Source: Cyanodermella asteris (Eukaryota > Ascomycota > Lecanoromycetes > Ostropales > Stictidaceae). From it: a stretch of DNA of 64,000 bases. The notes below the pieces were generated by a model, which saw nothing but the letters and a program-made list of their open reading frames with translations, did not search any database and was not told where the DNA came from. Positions within the stretch are counted from its first letter, which is position 1. Every line of letters starts with the position of its first letter. The stretch covers positions 892,292-956,291 of the forward strand of contig UYJD01000010.1 in the NCBI GenBank assembly GCA_900618795.1, in the 5' to 3' direction. This document shows positions 22,601 through 33,367 of the stretch, one piece after another. Both the position numbers and the translations under genes were made by a program.

Positions 22601-23314
22601 TGCGGCGGCGCTCGTTTCGGCTGTATGGTGTAGGAAGAGCGCGTGTGTCGAGAGTCGAAGAAGGCGAAGAGAGGGGTTATGCGTTTAGGGGTATATTGTC
22701 GCTGAAGTGAGGAAAGGTGTACTGGATTAACAGGTAGACAGGTTGGAATGGCTCGAGATGAATGGCAGGTAGGCAGGCAGACGGCCGCAGCAGGGCCGGC
22801 TGTCGAGTCGATTGTGGCGCAGATGTTTGACAGCGGCTATGGCGTAGTGCCAAGACTGAGATATATCTGCGGCTACCGAAATAAGTAAGGTACTCCTCCA
22901 TATACTTTCTTATGCTGGCAGCTATCCCGCCATAAAGTTACGAATTGTTGACGCGATTTAAAAACATTCACAGGTGGTGCACTTGAACACATATCGACGC
23001 GACCCATACATGCACAAACAAATTCTTCAAGAATCTCGATGCCGCCCGGTCGCTGTGGACACCAGAGGAAACTCAATGTTAGCCAACAGTGTCACATCGA
23101 CCAAGTTCACCTTAGTCAAATTGATCACTGGCAGCATTCGTGAGACTCAATCTTTCATAGAGTTGTTTTCATCTACGAATGCTCGCCAAGTCCTTTGCCC
23201 GGGCATGTACTGATGTATTGTTCACGACGTTGAGATTTCGAGCATATTGCCGATAGAATAGCACGCCCTTCGACCATATTCATGCCGTCTCTCTCGAACT
23301 TGAGAGCAGCACGT
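22601..23314. other. Intergenic region, no gene seen
   Basis: Promoter side of the Rvs161-type gene. No other coding signal was recognised. Confidence 0.55.
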
Positions 23315-23818
23315 TCAGTCCTTCTTCCTACCATATTTCCCATCCTCGCTCAAAACAAGCGTCCCCGTAGCCGCCCCGTGCTCCGTCGCATTATCAAGCT
23401 CCACCGTGTACTCCGGCCTCGCCGCATCAAACCAACCCTCCTTCCCCTGCGCAACCAACCCCTCCACGTACCAAGCCTTGATCTTCGGACAGATGGTCTC
23501 GTGGAAATGATCCGGGGCGCCGGCAGTACCCTGCGCGATGATCAGGAAGTTGACGCCGGACACGGTCGCGTTGGCGAGGAACATCTTGTCGTCGTCGTCC
23601 AGCACTCCGCCGGGCTGTAGATGCACCATGGCGCGCTTTTCCGTGTAGCTGTTGTAGACGCACACGGCTTGGGTGTCCGCGAGGCCGACGGTGAAGAGTT
23701 GTTCCGACTGGGCGCCGTTGAGGCTCTTGCCTTTTGAGGTATTTCCCACTGACACGGGCACTTCGAAGGCGTCGGCTTGGACGGCGATGCCGGCTTGGAC
23801 TAGTCTTGGGGCTGGCAT
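23315..23818 (-). CDS. Hypothetical protein, 167 residues
   Basis: Single exon with a real ATG. It has no signal peptide or membrane segment. The middle reads FTVGLADTQAVCVYNSYTEK, then RAMVHLQPGG and FLIIAQGTAG, giving an alternating strand pattern; together with a C followed later by H (MVHLQPGG) this faintly recalls CheD-like deamidase folds, but the likeness is too weak to name it. It ends with a Lys-rich tail (DGKYGRKKD). The coding case rests on length, composition and a clean frame; the function is unknown. Confidence 0.65.
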   Translation of the reverse strand: MPAPRLVQAGIAVQADAFEVPVSVGNTSKGKSLNGAQSEQLFTVGLADTQAVCVYNSYTEKRAMVHLQPGGVLDDDDKMFLANATVSGVNFLIIAQGTAGAPDHFHETICPKIKAWYVEGLVAQGKEGWFDAARPEYTVELDNATEHGAATGTLVLSEDGKYGRKKD

Positions 23819-24372
23819 AATTACGATACTAGCAATGGAGTTGAATAGTCGGAGATTTGGCTCTGGTTTGATTTGTATGACAAAGGAGAATTCACAGGTG
23901 GGAGTTCTTGGTCCTATATACCTTTCACGTCGAACAAATTAAGGCGTATTCCTCAGGCGCAATCCTCAGCTGGTTACGTGAACCCCGTGGCGTCGAGAAA
24001 TGCACTAGAGCGGAGCGTGATGATCCTGCAAAACTTGGCTCACTCTTCTCCAGCTGTTAAGTGCTGCCGTCACCGTGGACACCACCTCGGCGACGGATTG
24101 CCAAACAAGTGCTTCACGGTCAGCGTATCAGCTGGTGGTCGAAGCAGCTTGCGGTTTGGAACAGGCAATTCCTTAGATAGCTGGATCGAGTGCGAGCTGC
24201 TTGAGAGAAATTCAGGCATTCAAATACAGACTTGAAACACGCATTGGAAAAGGTCGTTACTTTTGAGCTAGCGTAGGTTCATGTTATTAGCAACGAATTT
24301 TAGAAACCATCTATCATACATCTATCTATGCCAAGTCTCTCTTGAATGCTCATATCAATCCCAGATCTCACC
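23819..24372. other. Intergenic region, no gene seen
   Basis: Spacer between two minus-strand genes; nothing recognisable. Confidence 0.55.
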
Positions 24373-27300
24373 TCACGACCCAATAATGCTCGAAGGAGCC
24401 AACGCCGTTGGCGCCCTATTCCCCACCCCCATAGTCGTCGCCGCAATACTCGTAAAATACGCCGCAATAAAGCTCTCCGTATAGAACGAATGCGCCGCAC
24501 TATGATCCGGCACAAGATTATGACTCAATTCATGCGCCAGGGTCACAAACCAATAAACCACCGCATCCGCCATCTGCCCCCTCTGGACATCTTCCAAATG
24601 CAAGCTCTCAAAATATCTGTAGTTAAAGAACAGCGCGCGGTTTGTGTTGAACGCAATCGTCCCCGATTCGTCCCAGAAAATGTGCATGCTGGACGTGGAC
24701 AAGCTCATAGCTTTGGCAATGTGTTGGAGTACCGAGGCGAAATTCAACAGTGCGGTGCCGTTGCGGGCCATGAAGGAGGAGGCGGCCGAGTCGTCGACGT
24801 TCCTGGACAGGAAGACTTTCATGCCGCCGACTTCGGCGAGGAGGCGGATATTTTGGGCGGGCTTGGAGTCGCAGAAGGTTTCTTTTTCGCGGACGTCGTT
24901 GACGGCCAGGTTGGAGGTCATGCCTTGGGAGTTGTAGGCTCGGGAGGCTTTGATCGCGCCGAGGAGGTTTTGCTTTAGTTCGTGGGGCGTCGTCATGGGC
25001 CGTTCAATGTCTGAAGTCGGGCCTACTACTGGTGTTGGCGTCTGGAGGTCTTGACCGTCGGCTCCTGGATAGGGTCGTTCGGGTAACGTTGGAGGCGGGG
25101 AGTTTGTTCGCCGCGATCTTCTCTTGTCGCCGCCAAACTTGGATGTGAATTGGTACCATAGGCTGGTCTGGTCCGCGCCTTTGTTGATGGGTGACTCATC
25201 GAATGTGCCAGGCATGGCTGGTACCACACTACCATCAGGCGTGGAACTTCTCTCTCCGCGTCCACGCTGCCGCTGCTCCTCTGTCTGCTCGGCTAATCGC
25301 CGTTCCTCTTCTTCCAATTGACGCCTGCGAGCCTCCTCTGCAATCTTAGCTTCCTGCTGCTTGCGGCGAAGGATCCGGTCCACGTTATAGCCACGTTGCC
25401 GGAGTAGCTGAAGTGGTGACTCGAGCAGATTCGTAAGTACGATAGCTCGCTCAGGCTTTGGGACATAAAGACACAGTCTGAGAAGTTCGATGCTGACTTC
25501 GTAGAGATCTTTCATGCTGCCGGAGATGCAAAGCGTGAGCTTGCCGCGCTGACTGACGACGACAGCAGACCTCTTCTCGGTATGAGATGTCGAGGTACCG
25601 ACTAATGTCTTGCGAACAGATATCGTCTCCACAGCAGCATAGCCAAGCTTCGAGTCAAGCCAAGATGCATCATGTCTGATCTGATCCTTGGACATGCCGT
25701 AGAAGAACAGCTTGATTCTCTCTTGAATGAGCCTCTTCAGGTTCTGTACCGGCCGTTGATCTGGCAACTCGGACCCGACTCGTGATCGCTCCTCAACAAT
25801 GCTTGACAGGGTCACAACTCCGAGAGCAGTGTAAAGCGACTCGAGAGTCTCTTCCATCGGGGATGCAAGGAGATGTTCCCTGAAAATGTAATAGTTAATC
25901 GCATCGTCTACGACGATGATCTGACTGGCAGACGCCAACTGGTAAGTTTTGATGGGTTCGTGCTCCTCATCAGGATCATCCCCATTCTGCGCATCTGAAG
26001 AGTATGCCGGTGGAAGCTCCTTGAATGCAAGTAAGAAAGGGGACCTCTTCATCTCCTTGACCAGATCCTTCTCCTTCTTGAGCGTCGGCCAGGCGATGGC
26101 AAACTCCGTCAGAAGTTCAAGATACCGTTCCGAGCTTGAGAATGTCGTGAACACACGAGCAGGCTCCTTGACGACAAGCCAAGCGAGCTCTGAAACCGTC
26201 GGATCGTTCTTCGCTCCTAGTCGAAGCAGAAATGCGTTCGAAACACTTCCGAAATCGACATAATCGAAAATGTCACCATACTTCCCACCGGAGCCCAGAA
26301 AGCATGCCGAAGGGGCGAGGTAGGCTGTCCGCGAGCCCTTTTCCGTCTTCCTCGTGATCGGTACAATTGGAGCATCTCTGAGCATCTCTATTGGCTCCCC
26401 AGCTAGCTCATGCAAACGAGCGGCGAAGTAGTCGAAAAGCTCTCTCGCACGGCGATGAGTATCAGGACGGTTCTTGATAAGCCAAATGACAGCCTCGTCA
26501 ATGGGCATATTAGCGCGGACACCGAAGCGATCAGCATGAGGATGGAGATCTTTTCGCAAGATCGTAAAGCCCATTCCAGCGACGGCCTCGTTGGTGAAGC
26601 ATCGGGAAGGCGCCGCAAAAGACTCCTTGCTGCCTTCCAGAGGCAAGAAAGGTGTCGTCGTTGCGCCAATCTCTCTCGCGGAGTATCCATGCATATGATG
26701 GAATGCAACTATGTATCTCAACGCCCTGTTCTGCAAGGCAAGGTCCTTCTTTTGTGCCGCATTGTATGCGATATTTATCAACTCATTGGCGTTCGGGTAG
26801 CTTCGCAAGCCAATCTGCTTCAGGAACTTCGCATCTTCGGTTCCATTTCTGAAGATTCCTGGCCACTGGAGAACGTTGACACCGAGGGCTTTAAGCTCGT
26901 CGTTTGGCTCAAACAAATCGGATGCCTTGTAAAGCTCTTTCGAAGGGCCGTTCGGTGTCTCTGCGGGACAAATTGGAGTGTTTGTCAAGCGTTTGATGTC
27001 ATCCTTGGGGATATCGTTTCGCACCGAAGCTAGATATTTCACCAGGTCGACATGATTCCATGATTTTCCTCCTTCGGCTGATGGCTCCTTAGGCTTGAGT
27101 AGACGGTCGAACACAAGGTTGAGCTCGATGGTTTTGCGGACCCCGAGGGCAATCGCAAACTTCTCCTTGACGCTACTGACAGTAATCACAGGCAGATCAT
27201 CAAATAGCCGGACGGACGGGAAGTATGATTGCGAAGGTGCACGCATTCCAAGTTTGGTCGGCATGACAGTTCTTGCTTTGAGAAGCTCCACAATGGTGGC

Positions 27301-29514
27301 CTTCGAGGACTGCGAAAGACCGTCCCACTGTTTTGAAATCACAGCCAAGACTCGACCGGCGAATTCTGTTGACGTGAGCATATTCTGCGATTCAGGCAGC
27401 AGATTGTGGCTGGTAGCGCTTTCCAACAGCCAACGGACCCATGGCACGATTTCCAGACTCGTCCAGCCGATACCCTCCAGCTCAAGCCTCTCCAGGCTTG
27501 ATGTATACTTGTAAGGAATGACGTAGTGCGGATGTGGCAGGCCTGGTGGTATCTTTGATGGATTGATGAATGCTTTGATCTCGGCCAGCACGATCGGCAT
27601 CTTCGTATCGTCGTCGTTAGCGACGGTGACATCCAGCAAAGAAGACGTAATGGCGGTGTCGATCTCATTGACTTTGACCTTGTGAGTAAGCCACTTCAAA
27701 AACTCTATCAGCTGATTTGAGCTGATCGCTTGAGCCTCGAGTTCTTTGCGAATATCGTTGGGAGTTACATCTGTAATGATGCCGACCTCGATAAGCTTTT
27801 TCACAAATCCGCCCGCCTTCTCGAAGACGGCGGCCGGGACAACAGGAATGCCCTCAACAAAACTGAGTTCGTCGGTCGCAATGCGAACATTCTGGCTGTT
27901 TAAGATGCCCCTGCTCGACAAAATCTCGATCGATGAGGCTGGATTGCAGGTCCAGAATGCTTCCTCGATGAACGTGCCAACCTGGCTGGACGGCGTTGAT
28001 TCCTTGAACGTGAATGAGTTCATCACGTGTACGGCTTCCGGTGTCACCTTTTCGACGTCTTCAGGGGCGACCTTCTTGCGACCAGCCTTCTCCATAGACG
28101 TAATGATCGCTTGTCGAACAGCATCAATTTCGCCGAGCCACGACAACCGGCATACAATACCGCACGCTCGTAAGAGTTCCTGATTCCACGTTCGTACCCA
28201 TCTCGCCTGTAAGTCGATGCTTTCACGCTCGACCGTCGGGATGACGGACTGTGCCGAAATGTGTGCGGAAAGACCGGTCGTCTGGTGTGTGATCTGTCCA
28301 ATGAAGACGCGGCCACTTTTGGTGGGCAAGACAGATGAGAAGATCTGCTCGCCAATACCTGGGAGAGCACCGCCCTCGCCCGCAAACGAAGAGGTCATGA
28401 CCGCAATTTTCGTTGTCTTGGGAGGCGGCTTCTTGGTAGCACGTTCTAGCTCCTGTGCGAAGTTCTTACCAACGCTGGTGCTGACATTGGCTGTATTGAC
28501 GTGCATGAAGACAGTCCCACTCACTTCCTCGGTGAGCTTCTCTGAAAGAGCCTCCTGCGCAGCTTTCTCGTCTCGTGCAGCCTTTTCAGCTGCAGCGTTC
28601 CGCAGAGCTGCGCCGGAGAACCGGTTGAAAAACGTTCTCAACGATCCGGTGCCTCCGTTCGAAGAGTCCTCTGATTCTAACTTCTCCTGTTTCTGTGGTT
28701 TCCAGCCAACAGCAGACAGCCACGTCGCATTCAGCTGTGCTGTCTCGTGGTTCACTGACTCAACTTTCGTCAGACCTTCGTTCGTCTTCGTCTTCAGCGA
28801 TCTCGGTATGGGGACGTTGACGCCGGGAGCACTCAACTTGCTGAGATTGATGACCCTGAAGTTGTCCACCCACAGCTCAATTCCAGTCAGTCCCACAAAG
28901 GTCATACTGCTCGACAGAAACTGGCAAAGCGGTAGAAGAGGCGGTATACTGGATGTCGTATCTCGGTAATCAAGCACGAAAGTCGTATCCGAGCTCGCCT
29001 GAACTTCATTGAGCTGCAGCCTTCGCGTGAAGAGCGAGTTCCCCTTCCAGTAGAAAGCCATAGCCTCCTTCCCAGACTGCACAAACGGCTCCTCACAACA
29101 ATCAAAAACCGAATAGAAACCAACGCCAAAAGCACCAATCTTCGTCTCATCCGGATTTCCCTCCGCTATACGTTTGAGCCTCGACCAATCATTCGGGCCA
29201 AATATCTGCCCGTTGTTCGTAACGTGCAGGCTCCGCACCGTGTGATGCAATAACGTATGCCGTAATTGCGTCGACGAACGCTGATTGTGAGGAAGAGGGA
29301 CTTTGGCAGAGGGTAGCGTGTCGAATTTGATGGACACCTTGGATGCTCCAGCATCAGCAGCGTTCTGCAGTAATTCTCGCAAGACGGTCCATTCTCCCGA
29401 ATATCGTGCTAGGACTTTATCGATCAGGGCGCGGGTGTTGACAGTGACGGCCTCTTCATCCTGCCCGGCGCCCATGGTCTGTGCCCGAAGGGCATTCCAG
29501 TCGGTGGACGCCAT
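24373..29514 (-). CDS. Sacsin-like GHKL ATPase protein with C-terminal HExxH motif
   Basis: One uninterrupted frame of 1713 residues. The N-terminus is a sacsin-type GHKL/HSP90-like ATPase: VLRELLQNAADAGASKV (Glu47, Asn51), HVTNNGQIF and KIGAFGVGFYSVFDCCEEP. The long middle fits the fungal DUF3684-type architecture. A charged, coiled-coil-like stretch rich in Glu, Arg and Gln (EEARRRQLEEEERRLAEQ) leads to a Ser/Pro-rich linker and then a C-terminal domain with LAHELSHNLVPDH, which gives H1661, E1662, H1665 and H1671 in HExxHxxxxxH spacing, with E1680 just after. The ATPase part suggests a chaperone-like role; the C-terminus looks like a zinc metallopeptidase site. Neither activity is shown. 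The length and lack of introns are normal for this group. Confidence 0.92.
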   Translation of the reverse strand: MASTDWNALRAQTMGAGQDEEAVTVNTRALIDKVLARYSGEWTVLRELLQNAADAGASKVSIKFDTLPSAKVPLPHNQRSSTQLRHTLLHHTVRSLHVTNNGQIFGPNDWSRLKRIAEGNPDETKIGAFGVGFYSVFDCCEEPFVQSGKEAMAFYWKGNSLFTRRLQLNEVQASSDTTFVLDYRDTTSSIPPLLPLCQFLSSSMTFVGLTGIELWVDNFRVINLSKLSAPGVNVPIPRSLKTKTNEGLTKVESVNHETAQLNATWLSAVGWKPQKQEKLESEDSSNGGTGSLRTFFNRFSGAALRNAAAEKAARDEKAAQEALSEKLTEEVSGTVFMHVNTANVSTSVGKNFAQELERATKKPPPKTTKIAVMTSSFAGEGGALPGIGEQIFSSVLPTKSGRVFIGQITHQTTGLSAHISAQSVIPTVERESIDLQARWVRTWNQELLRACGIVCRLSWLGEIDAVRQAIITSMEKAGRKKVAPEDVEKVTPEAVHVMNSFTFKESTPSSQVGTFIEEAFWTCNPASSIEILSSRGILNSQNVRIATDELSFVEGIPVVPAAVFEKAGGFVKKLIEVGIITDVTPNDIRKELEAQAISSNQLIEFLKWLTHKVKVNEIDTAITSSLLDVTVANDDDTKMPIVLAEIKAFINPSKIPPGLPHPHYVIPYKYTSSLERLELEGIGWTSLEIVPWVRWLLESATSHNLLPESQNMLTSTEFAGRVLAVISKQWDGLSQSSKATIVELLKARTVMPTKLGMRAPSQSYFPSVRLFDDLPVITVSSVKEKFAIALGVRKTIELNLVFDRLLKPKEPSAEGGKSWNHVDLVKYLASVRNDIPKDDIKRLTNTPICPAETPNGPSKELYKASDLFEPNDELKALGVNVLQWPGIFRNGTEDAKFLKQIGLRSYPNANELINIAYNAAQKKDLALQNRALRYIVAFHHMHGYSAREIGATTTPFLPLEGSKESFAAPSRCFTNEAVAGMGFTILRKDLHPHADRFGVRANMPIDEAVIWLIKNRPDTHRRARELFDYFAARLHELAGEPIEMLRDAPIVPITRKTEKGSRTAYLAPSACFLGSGGKYGDIFDYVDFGSVSNAFLLRLGAKNDPTVSELAWLVVKEPARVFTTFSSSERYLELLTEFAIAWPTLKKEKDLVKEMKRSPFLLAFKELPPAYSSDAQNGDDPDEEHEPIKTYQLASASQIIVVDDAINYYIFREHLLASPMEETLESLYTALGVVTLSSIVEERSRVGSELPDQRPVQNLKRLIQERIKLFFYGMSKDQIRHDASWLDSKLGYAAVETISVRKTLVGTSTSHTEKRSAVVVSQRGKLTLCISGSMKDLYEVSIELLRLCLYVPKPERAIVLTNLLESPLQLLRQRGYNVDRILRRKQQEAKIAEEARRRQLEEEERRLAEQTEEQRQRGRGERSSTPDGSVVPAMPGTFDESPINKGADQTSLWYQFTSKFGGDKRRSRRTNSPPPTLPERPYPGADGQDLQTPTPVVGPTSDIERPMTTPHELKQNLLGAIKASRAYNSQGMTSNLAVNDVREKETFCDSKPAQNIRLLAEVGGMKVFLSRNVDDSAASSFMARNGTALLNFASVLQHIAKAMSLSTSSMHIFWDESGTIAFNTNRALFFNYRYFESLHLEDVQRGQMADAVVYWFVTLAHELSHNLVPDHSAAHSFYTESFIAAYFTSIAATTMGVGNRAPTALAPSSIIGS

Positions 29515-30505
29515 CGCCGCCGCTCGTTGCTCTATATCAGTCTGGCGCGGCGAGGTAAGTAGACGGGGCGGACTTCAAGCCAGGCACCGGTAGGGTTCAT
29601 GCAGCCATATAACTGGTATCCCGGTTGCCTACGACAGAAATGACCAAGATTCCGGAGACGGAATGAGATGGACGCACAAGGAATGCGGAGGAGAGGAGGT
29701 ATGCGAGTAGATGGGAAGTGGTATTTGGTAAGCGTGCCGGCTCGCCACTGGTCGAGGCTGCCTGTAAGACGCACGCATGACAACTTGAAGCAAAGACGGA
29801 GGGCGAGGCTGTTATGTCATCCGTGCTCCTGTGCTTTCGAGTGGACTTTTCGGCGCGTTTCAGCTGACAAGTCCGCTGGGGTCAGCCGGGGCTTTGTTTC
29901 ACGCGGCGCATGCATTGTTGGCAATTCTTCAGGCTTGTCATGTCGAAAGCTGTTGTTGGACTTCGTTTTCACTTTTTATTATTGCTTCCGAAATCTGTCG
30001 GATATTATCCTTGTGTGCGAATCCTGACCCTCATTTTCGGTGACTAGAGGTAATTTCTGCATTTAATTGCGTACACAAGATCAGAGCACCAGCTCTGATT
30101 CTAGACTCGTTTCTATGGTTACACATTTGACACAAGCCCAGCCTGAACTCCAGATATTCTTTCCCTAGTCGGATCGTGCATGAGAATGTTGCAACAGCAG
30201 CCATCAATCCTCGTTTTTCCCCTCTTTGCCCTTTAGAACCACAATCCGTATCTCATACCATCTCCGCAGAATTTTGATTGAATTCATTCCGAAACGGCTC
30301 AGCAAATGTAAAGATGAACACTGTTGTAGAAAGAATTGCGCTGTCAGAGACAAGAACATTTCCGCCTCTTTCATGGCCTCGGCATTTTCGAAAATCGAGA
30401 CCTGCACCGTAGATTGCGAAGCGCCTAGGACGACAGCGATCCACTGATAATCGAGCGTCGGGTCACCAGAACCCACTTCGTCTAATCAGCAGATTTCCAG
30501 CCATT
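29515..30505. other. Intergenic region, no gene seen
   Basis: About 1 kb upstream of the sacsin-like gene and downstream of the VRG4 gene; no supported gene. Confidence 0.55.
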
Positions 30506-31799
30506 CTATGACCTCAAGCCATCTCTGGCGCTGGCACCGCTTGCGCTGACGACTGGAGCATTGCTGGTGGGCAAACCCGGTTTGTTGGCGGTCTGCTGTC
30601 TGATCTTTGCCACGGCGTAGACGATACCAGATATGCTACCAACAACGATGGCGCTGACAGATGGGAAAGTGATGGGTGCGTCGAAGAAGATGAGACCGGA
30701 AATCGCAATCGGAATCTTGTTGAGCGCACCGACCATGGAGTAGGTGGCACCGGAAGTGACACGAACGCACCAGGCGGAGGTGTATGAAATGAAGACCGTC
30801 GACACACCGGTGACCATCATGGCGAAAAGTAGCTGGGTACGGCTCTCAGGCGGGAAGTTCTTTGCGACGTTGGCAGCGGACCAGTCCTCGACGAGGAGAG
30901 AGGCGACGATGACAAGCGGGATAGTGAGCAAGTTGTTGTAAAACATGGCTAGAAAGGTTAGCATTCATCCAGGACCAAAATGGAGTATACGTACTGTCAA
31001 AGTCCTTGAAGTTGGTGAGCTTGATGCGCTTCCTCATGCCAAGAACGTAGCTGGAGGTGCAAAAGCAGTTGAGCATCATCCACATATATCCGGAGTTCAA
31101 GGTCGAGATCTGCGCGTTAGCAGCGGTGCTGGCGTGTCCAAAGTTCTCGAGGGCGTGCTGAACGTCCGCCCAGGCGGCGATGACGGAAGACAGGACGATC
31201 AGACCGAAGGAGAACAAAGTCATGCGAGTGACGCTGCCACCGAACCACAAAACCTCACCGTAGGCGGTGATGATGATTGTCAAGTTTTTGAAGATGGTGT
31301 AGACGGGAATCGACAGGTACTGCAGGGCCTTGCTGCCGGTGTAGATCATACCGACCAGGACGAGAGAAACGGGGAACCCTAGCCAAGTCAATCGTATATC
31401 AAGACACTTGACACTCTATACGCACATTTTCTAGCCTCATCGGTGTTGAAGTCTCTGTAGGTGATCATTCCAAGCGATTTGCAGGTCTGGATAGCAACAA
31501 TGCAGACGACTGACTGTGGCCGCATAAGCTCGAGTTCAGAGCCCCCAACGGAGACTGCTTACCTGCACGCAAAGCAAGAAGAAGTTCAAATTGAAGTCGC
31601 CGAGCAGGACGAATTTGTTCAATACGGTCATCATGATAGAGGAACCGCAGTAACTCAAAATCGGCACCAGAGGGTGGTTTCGCCAGTCCTGCTGGGGAGT
31701 TGGCGGCTTGTAGGGCGCTGGTGGAGGCTCAAAGTGGCCATCGCGGTCCTTCTCGCCCATCTCGATAGTGTAATCCTCCCTTCTCTTATCGTCGGACAT
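30506..31799 (-). CDS. VRG4: Golgi GDP-mannose transporter
   Basis: Four exons, 31563-31799, 31426-31513, 30995-31378 and 30506-30948, give 383 residues, the usual fungal length. Every splice phase is consistent, and each join gives family sequence (LLCVQ|SVVCIV; EARKWFPVS; FKDFDTMFYNNLL). It has about ten membrane segments. Hallmarks are FYNNLLTIPLV and the GALNK motif (MVGALNKIPIAISG), which in Vrg4 contacts the nucleotide sugar. The protein exchanges GDP-mannose for GMP across the Golgi membrane, supplying mannosylation of glycoproteins and lipids; it is usually essential in fungi. The ATG at 31799 is chosen because the longer frame adds a non-conserved leader before MSDDKRREDYTIEM. Confidence 0.96.
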
Positions 31800-32499
31800 T
31801 TTGACAGTGTGTGAGGATGGCGGTAGAGTGTGTAGTTGGGTTGTGAAAGAACGAGGGCGGGCGCAAAGTCGCACAGGTTGGTGTGGTGTACCAAGGAGGC
31901 CCCTTGCGGAGTCTGCAGGTCGGGAGTGTAAAGGCCGGCAAATGAGTGACGAGCTGGACAGATATCTATCGGCAGCCGAATGTGGGCAGGAGTCAAGGGT
32001 GCGAACGAAGTGAAAAAGAAACTGGGAATGCAGAGCACGGGGTTGGTGGTCGATAAGGGGAGGGAGAAATTGGCGATAGCTGAGTCCTGGCGCGCCAACC
32101 AGCAAAGTAGGTAGCAATACGAATAATTGGAACGGAAGTTAGAAGGTGGCCTCTTTCAAGCCTCAAACCTCACAGCCGCGACGCCACGAAACCTGCTGCC
32201 GATCGAACCATTTGAGCCACCCGAAACTCGACGACCGGCAATCGGAGCTGAAACTCCGCCTGTGAGATAATTTTAGCCGAAATCAATTGCGGCGTCGGGG
32301 TAGCATACATTATTGGAGTTTTGAGAGTTTCATGCACAGAGTCGAGGATTGTCTTGTCATTTGTTGAAGCAAGCAGAAGAGTCCACTCCAAAGGGACCGA
32401 CCAGGGTTTCTCAATCGGCGATTTTTATTCGCAACCACCAGTTCAGTTCACTCCAAAAAAGCCATCACAGGCAATTGTACACAGTTGAAAGTCATCATC
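31800..32499. other. Divergent promoter of VRG4 and HIS3, no gene seen
   Basis: A 700 bp head-to-head spacer. The open frame extending VRG4 upstream to 32117 is treated as leader. Confidence 0.6.
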
Positions 32500-33219
32500 A
32501 TGTCGAAATCATCACAATCAGCAAGGACTTCGTTCCTGGAAAAGAACACCAAGGAATCCAAAATCCAAGTGTCCCTCTCCCTAGACGGCGGGCCTCTAGA
32601 CCTCCTCCCCGCTAATAAAGCCTTCGACAACCTGCCCACTTCCGACACCTACACCATCCCCGCCCAGACAGCAGAAACCCACGCCAGCCAGACCTCCCCC
32701 TCGCAACAAATCTGGATCTGGACCGGCATCGGCTTCCTCGACCACATGCTCCACGCCCTCGCCAAACACGCCGGCTGGTCCCTTCGCATCCGCACCCGCG
32801 GCGACCTGACCATCGACGACCACCACACCGCCGAAGACACCTTCCTAGCCCTGGGATCCGCCTTCAACGAAGCGCTTGGTGCTCGCACCGGACTGAAGCG
32901 ATTTGGGACGGGATTTGCCCCGCTGGACGAGGCTTTGTCCCGTGCGGTGATCGATTTGAGTAATCGCCCGTATTTTGTGGGCGAGTTTGGGTTCAAGGAT
33001 GAGAAGTTGGGAGGCTTGAGTACGCAGATGGTGCATCATTGCTTGGAGAGCTTTGCGCAGAAGGGTGGTGTCACGTTGCATGTTGATGTCCTAAGGGGTA
33101 GGAATGATCATCATAGGTGTGAGAGTGCGTTTAAGGCGTTGGCGGTCGCGTGCAAGGAGGCTACGGCGAGGGTGGAGGGTCGGGAAGGGGAGGTCATTAG
33201 CACCAAGGGTGTCTTATAG
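32500..33219 (+). CDS. HIS3: Imidazoleglycerol-phosphate dehydratase
   Basis: Single exon of 239 residues. It catalyses the sixth step of histidine synthesis, dehydrating imidazole glycerol phosphate. Conserved metal-binding blocks are present: [67 protein letters not shown] and [17 protein letters not shown], with the usual ending STKGVL. The ATG at 32500 is preferred because the longer frame opens with TTG. Compared with yeast His3 there is a modest insert rich in Thr, Ala and Ser before GIGFLDH. Confidence 0.97.
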   Translation: MSKSSQSARTSFLEKNTKESKIQVSLSLDGGPLDLLPANKAFDNLPTSDTYTIPAQTAETHASQTSPSQQIWIWTGIGFLDHMLHALAKHAGWSLRIRTRGDLTIDDHHTAEDTFLALGSAFNEALGARTGLKRFGTGFAPLDEALSRAVIDLSNRPYFVGEFGFKDEKLGGLSTQMVHHCLESFAQKGGVTLHVDVLRGRNDHHRCESAFKALAVACKEATARVEGREGEVISTKGVL

Positions 33220-33367
33220 AATGGATGATGGAGACGATGGGATTGCTGTAGATGAGATCATGAGGTTGATGACTTGAGCTGTATATAGAAAAAGCCTGCA
33301 AAACGTTCGAGATCATGCATCGCGTTGGCCCTTGTGGCACTTGATTCAAAGACTAGGACAGCTCACA

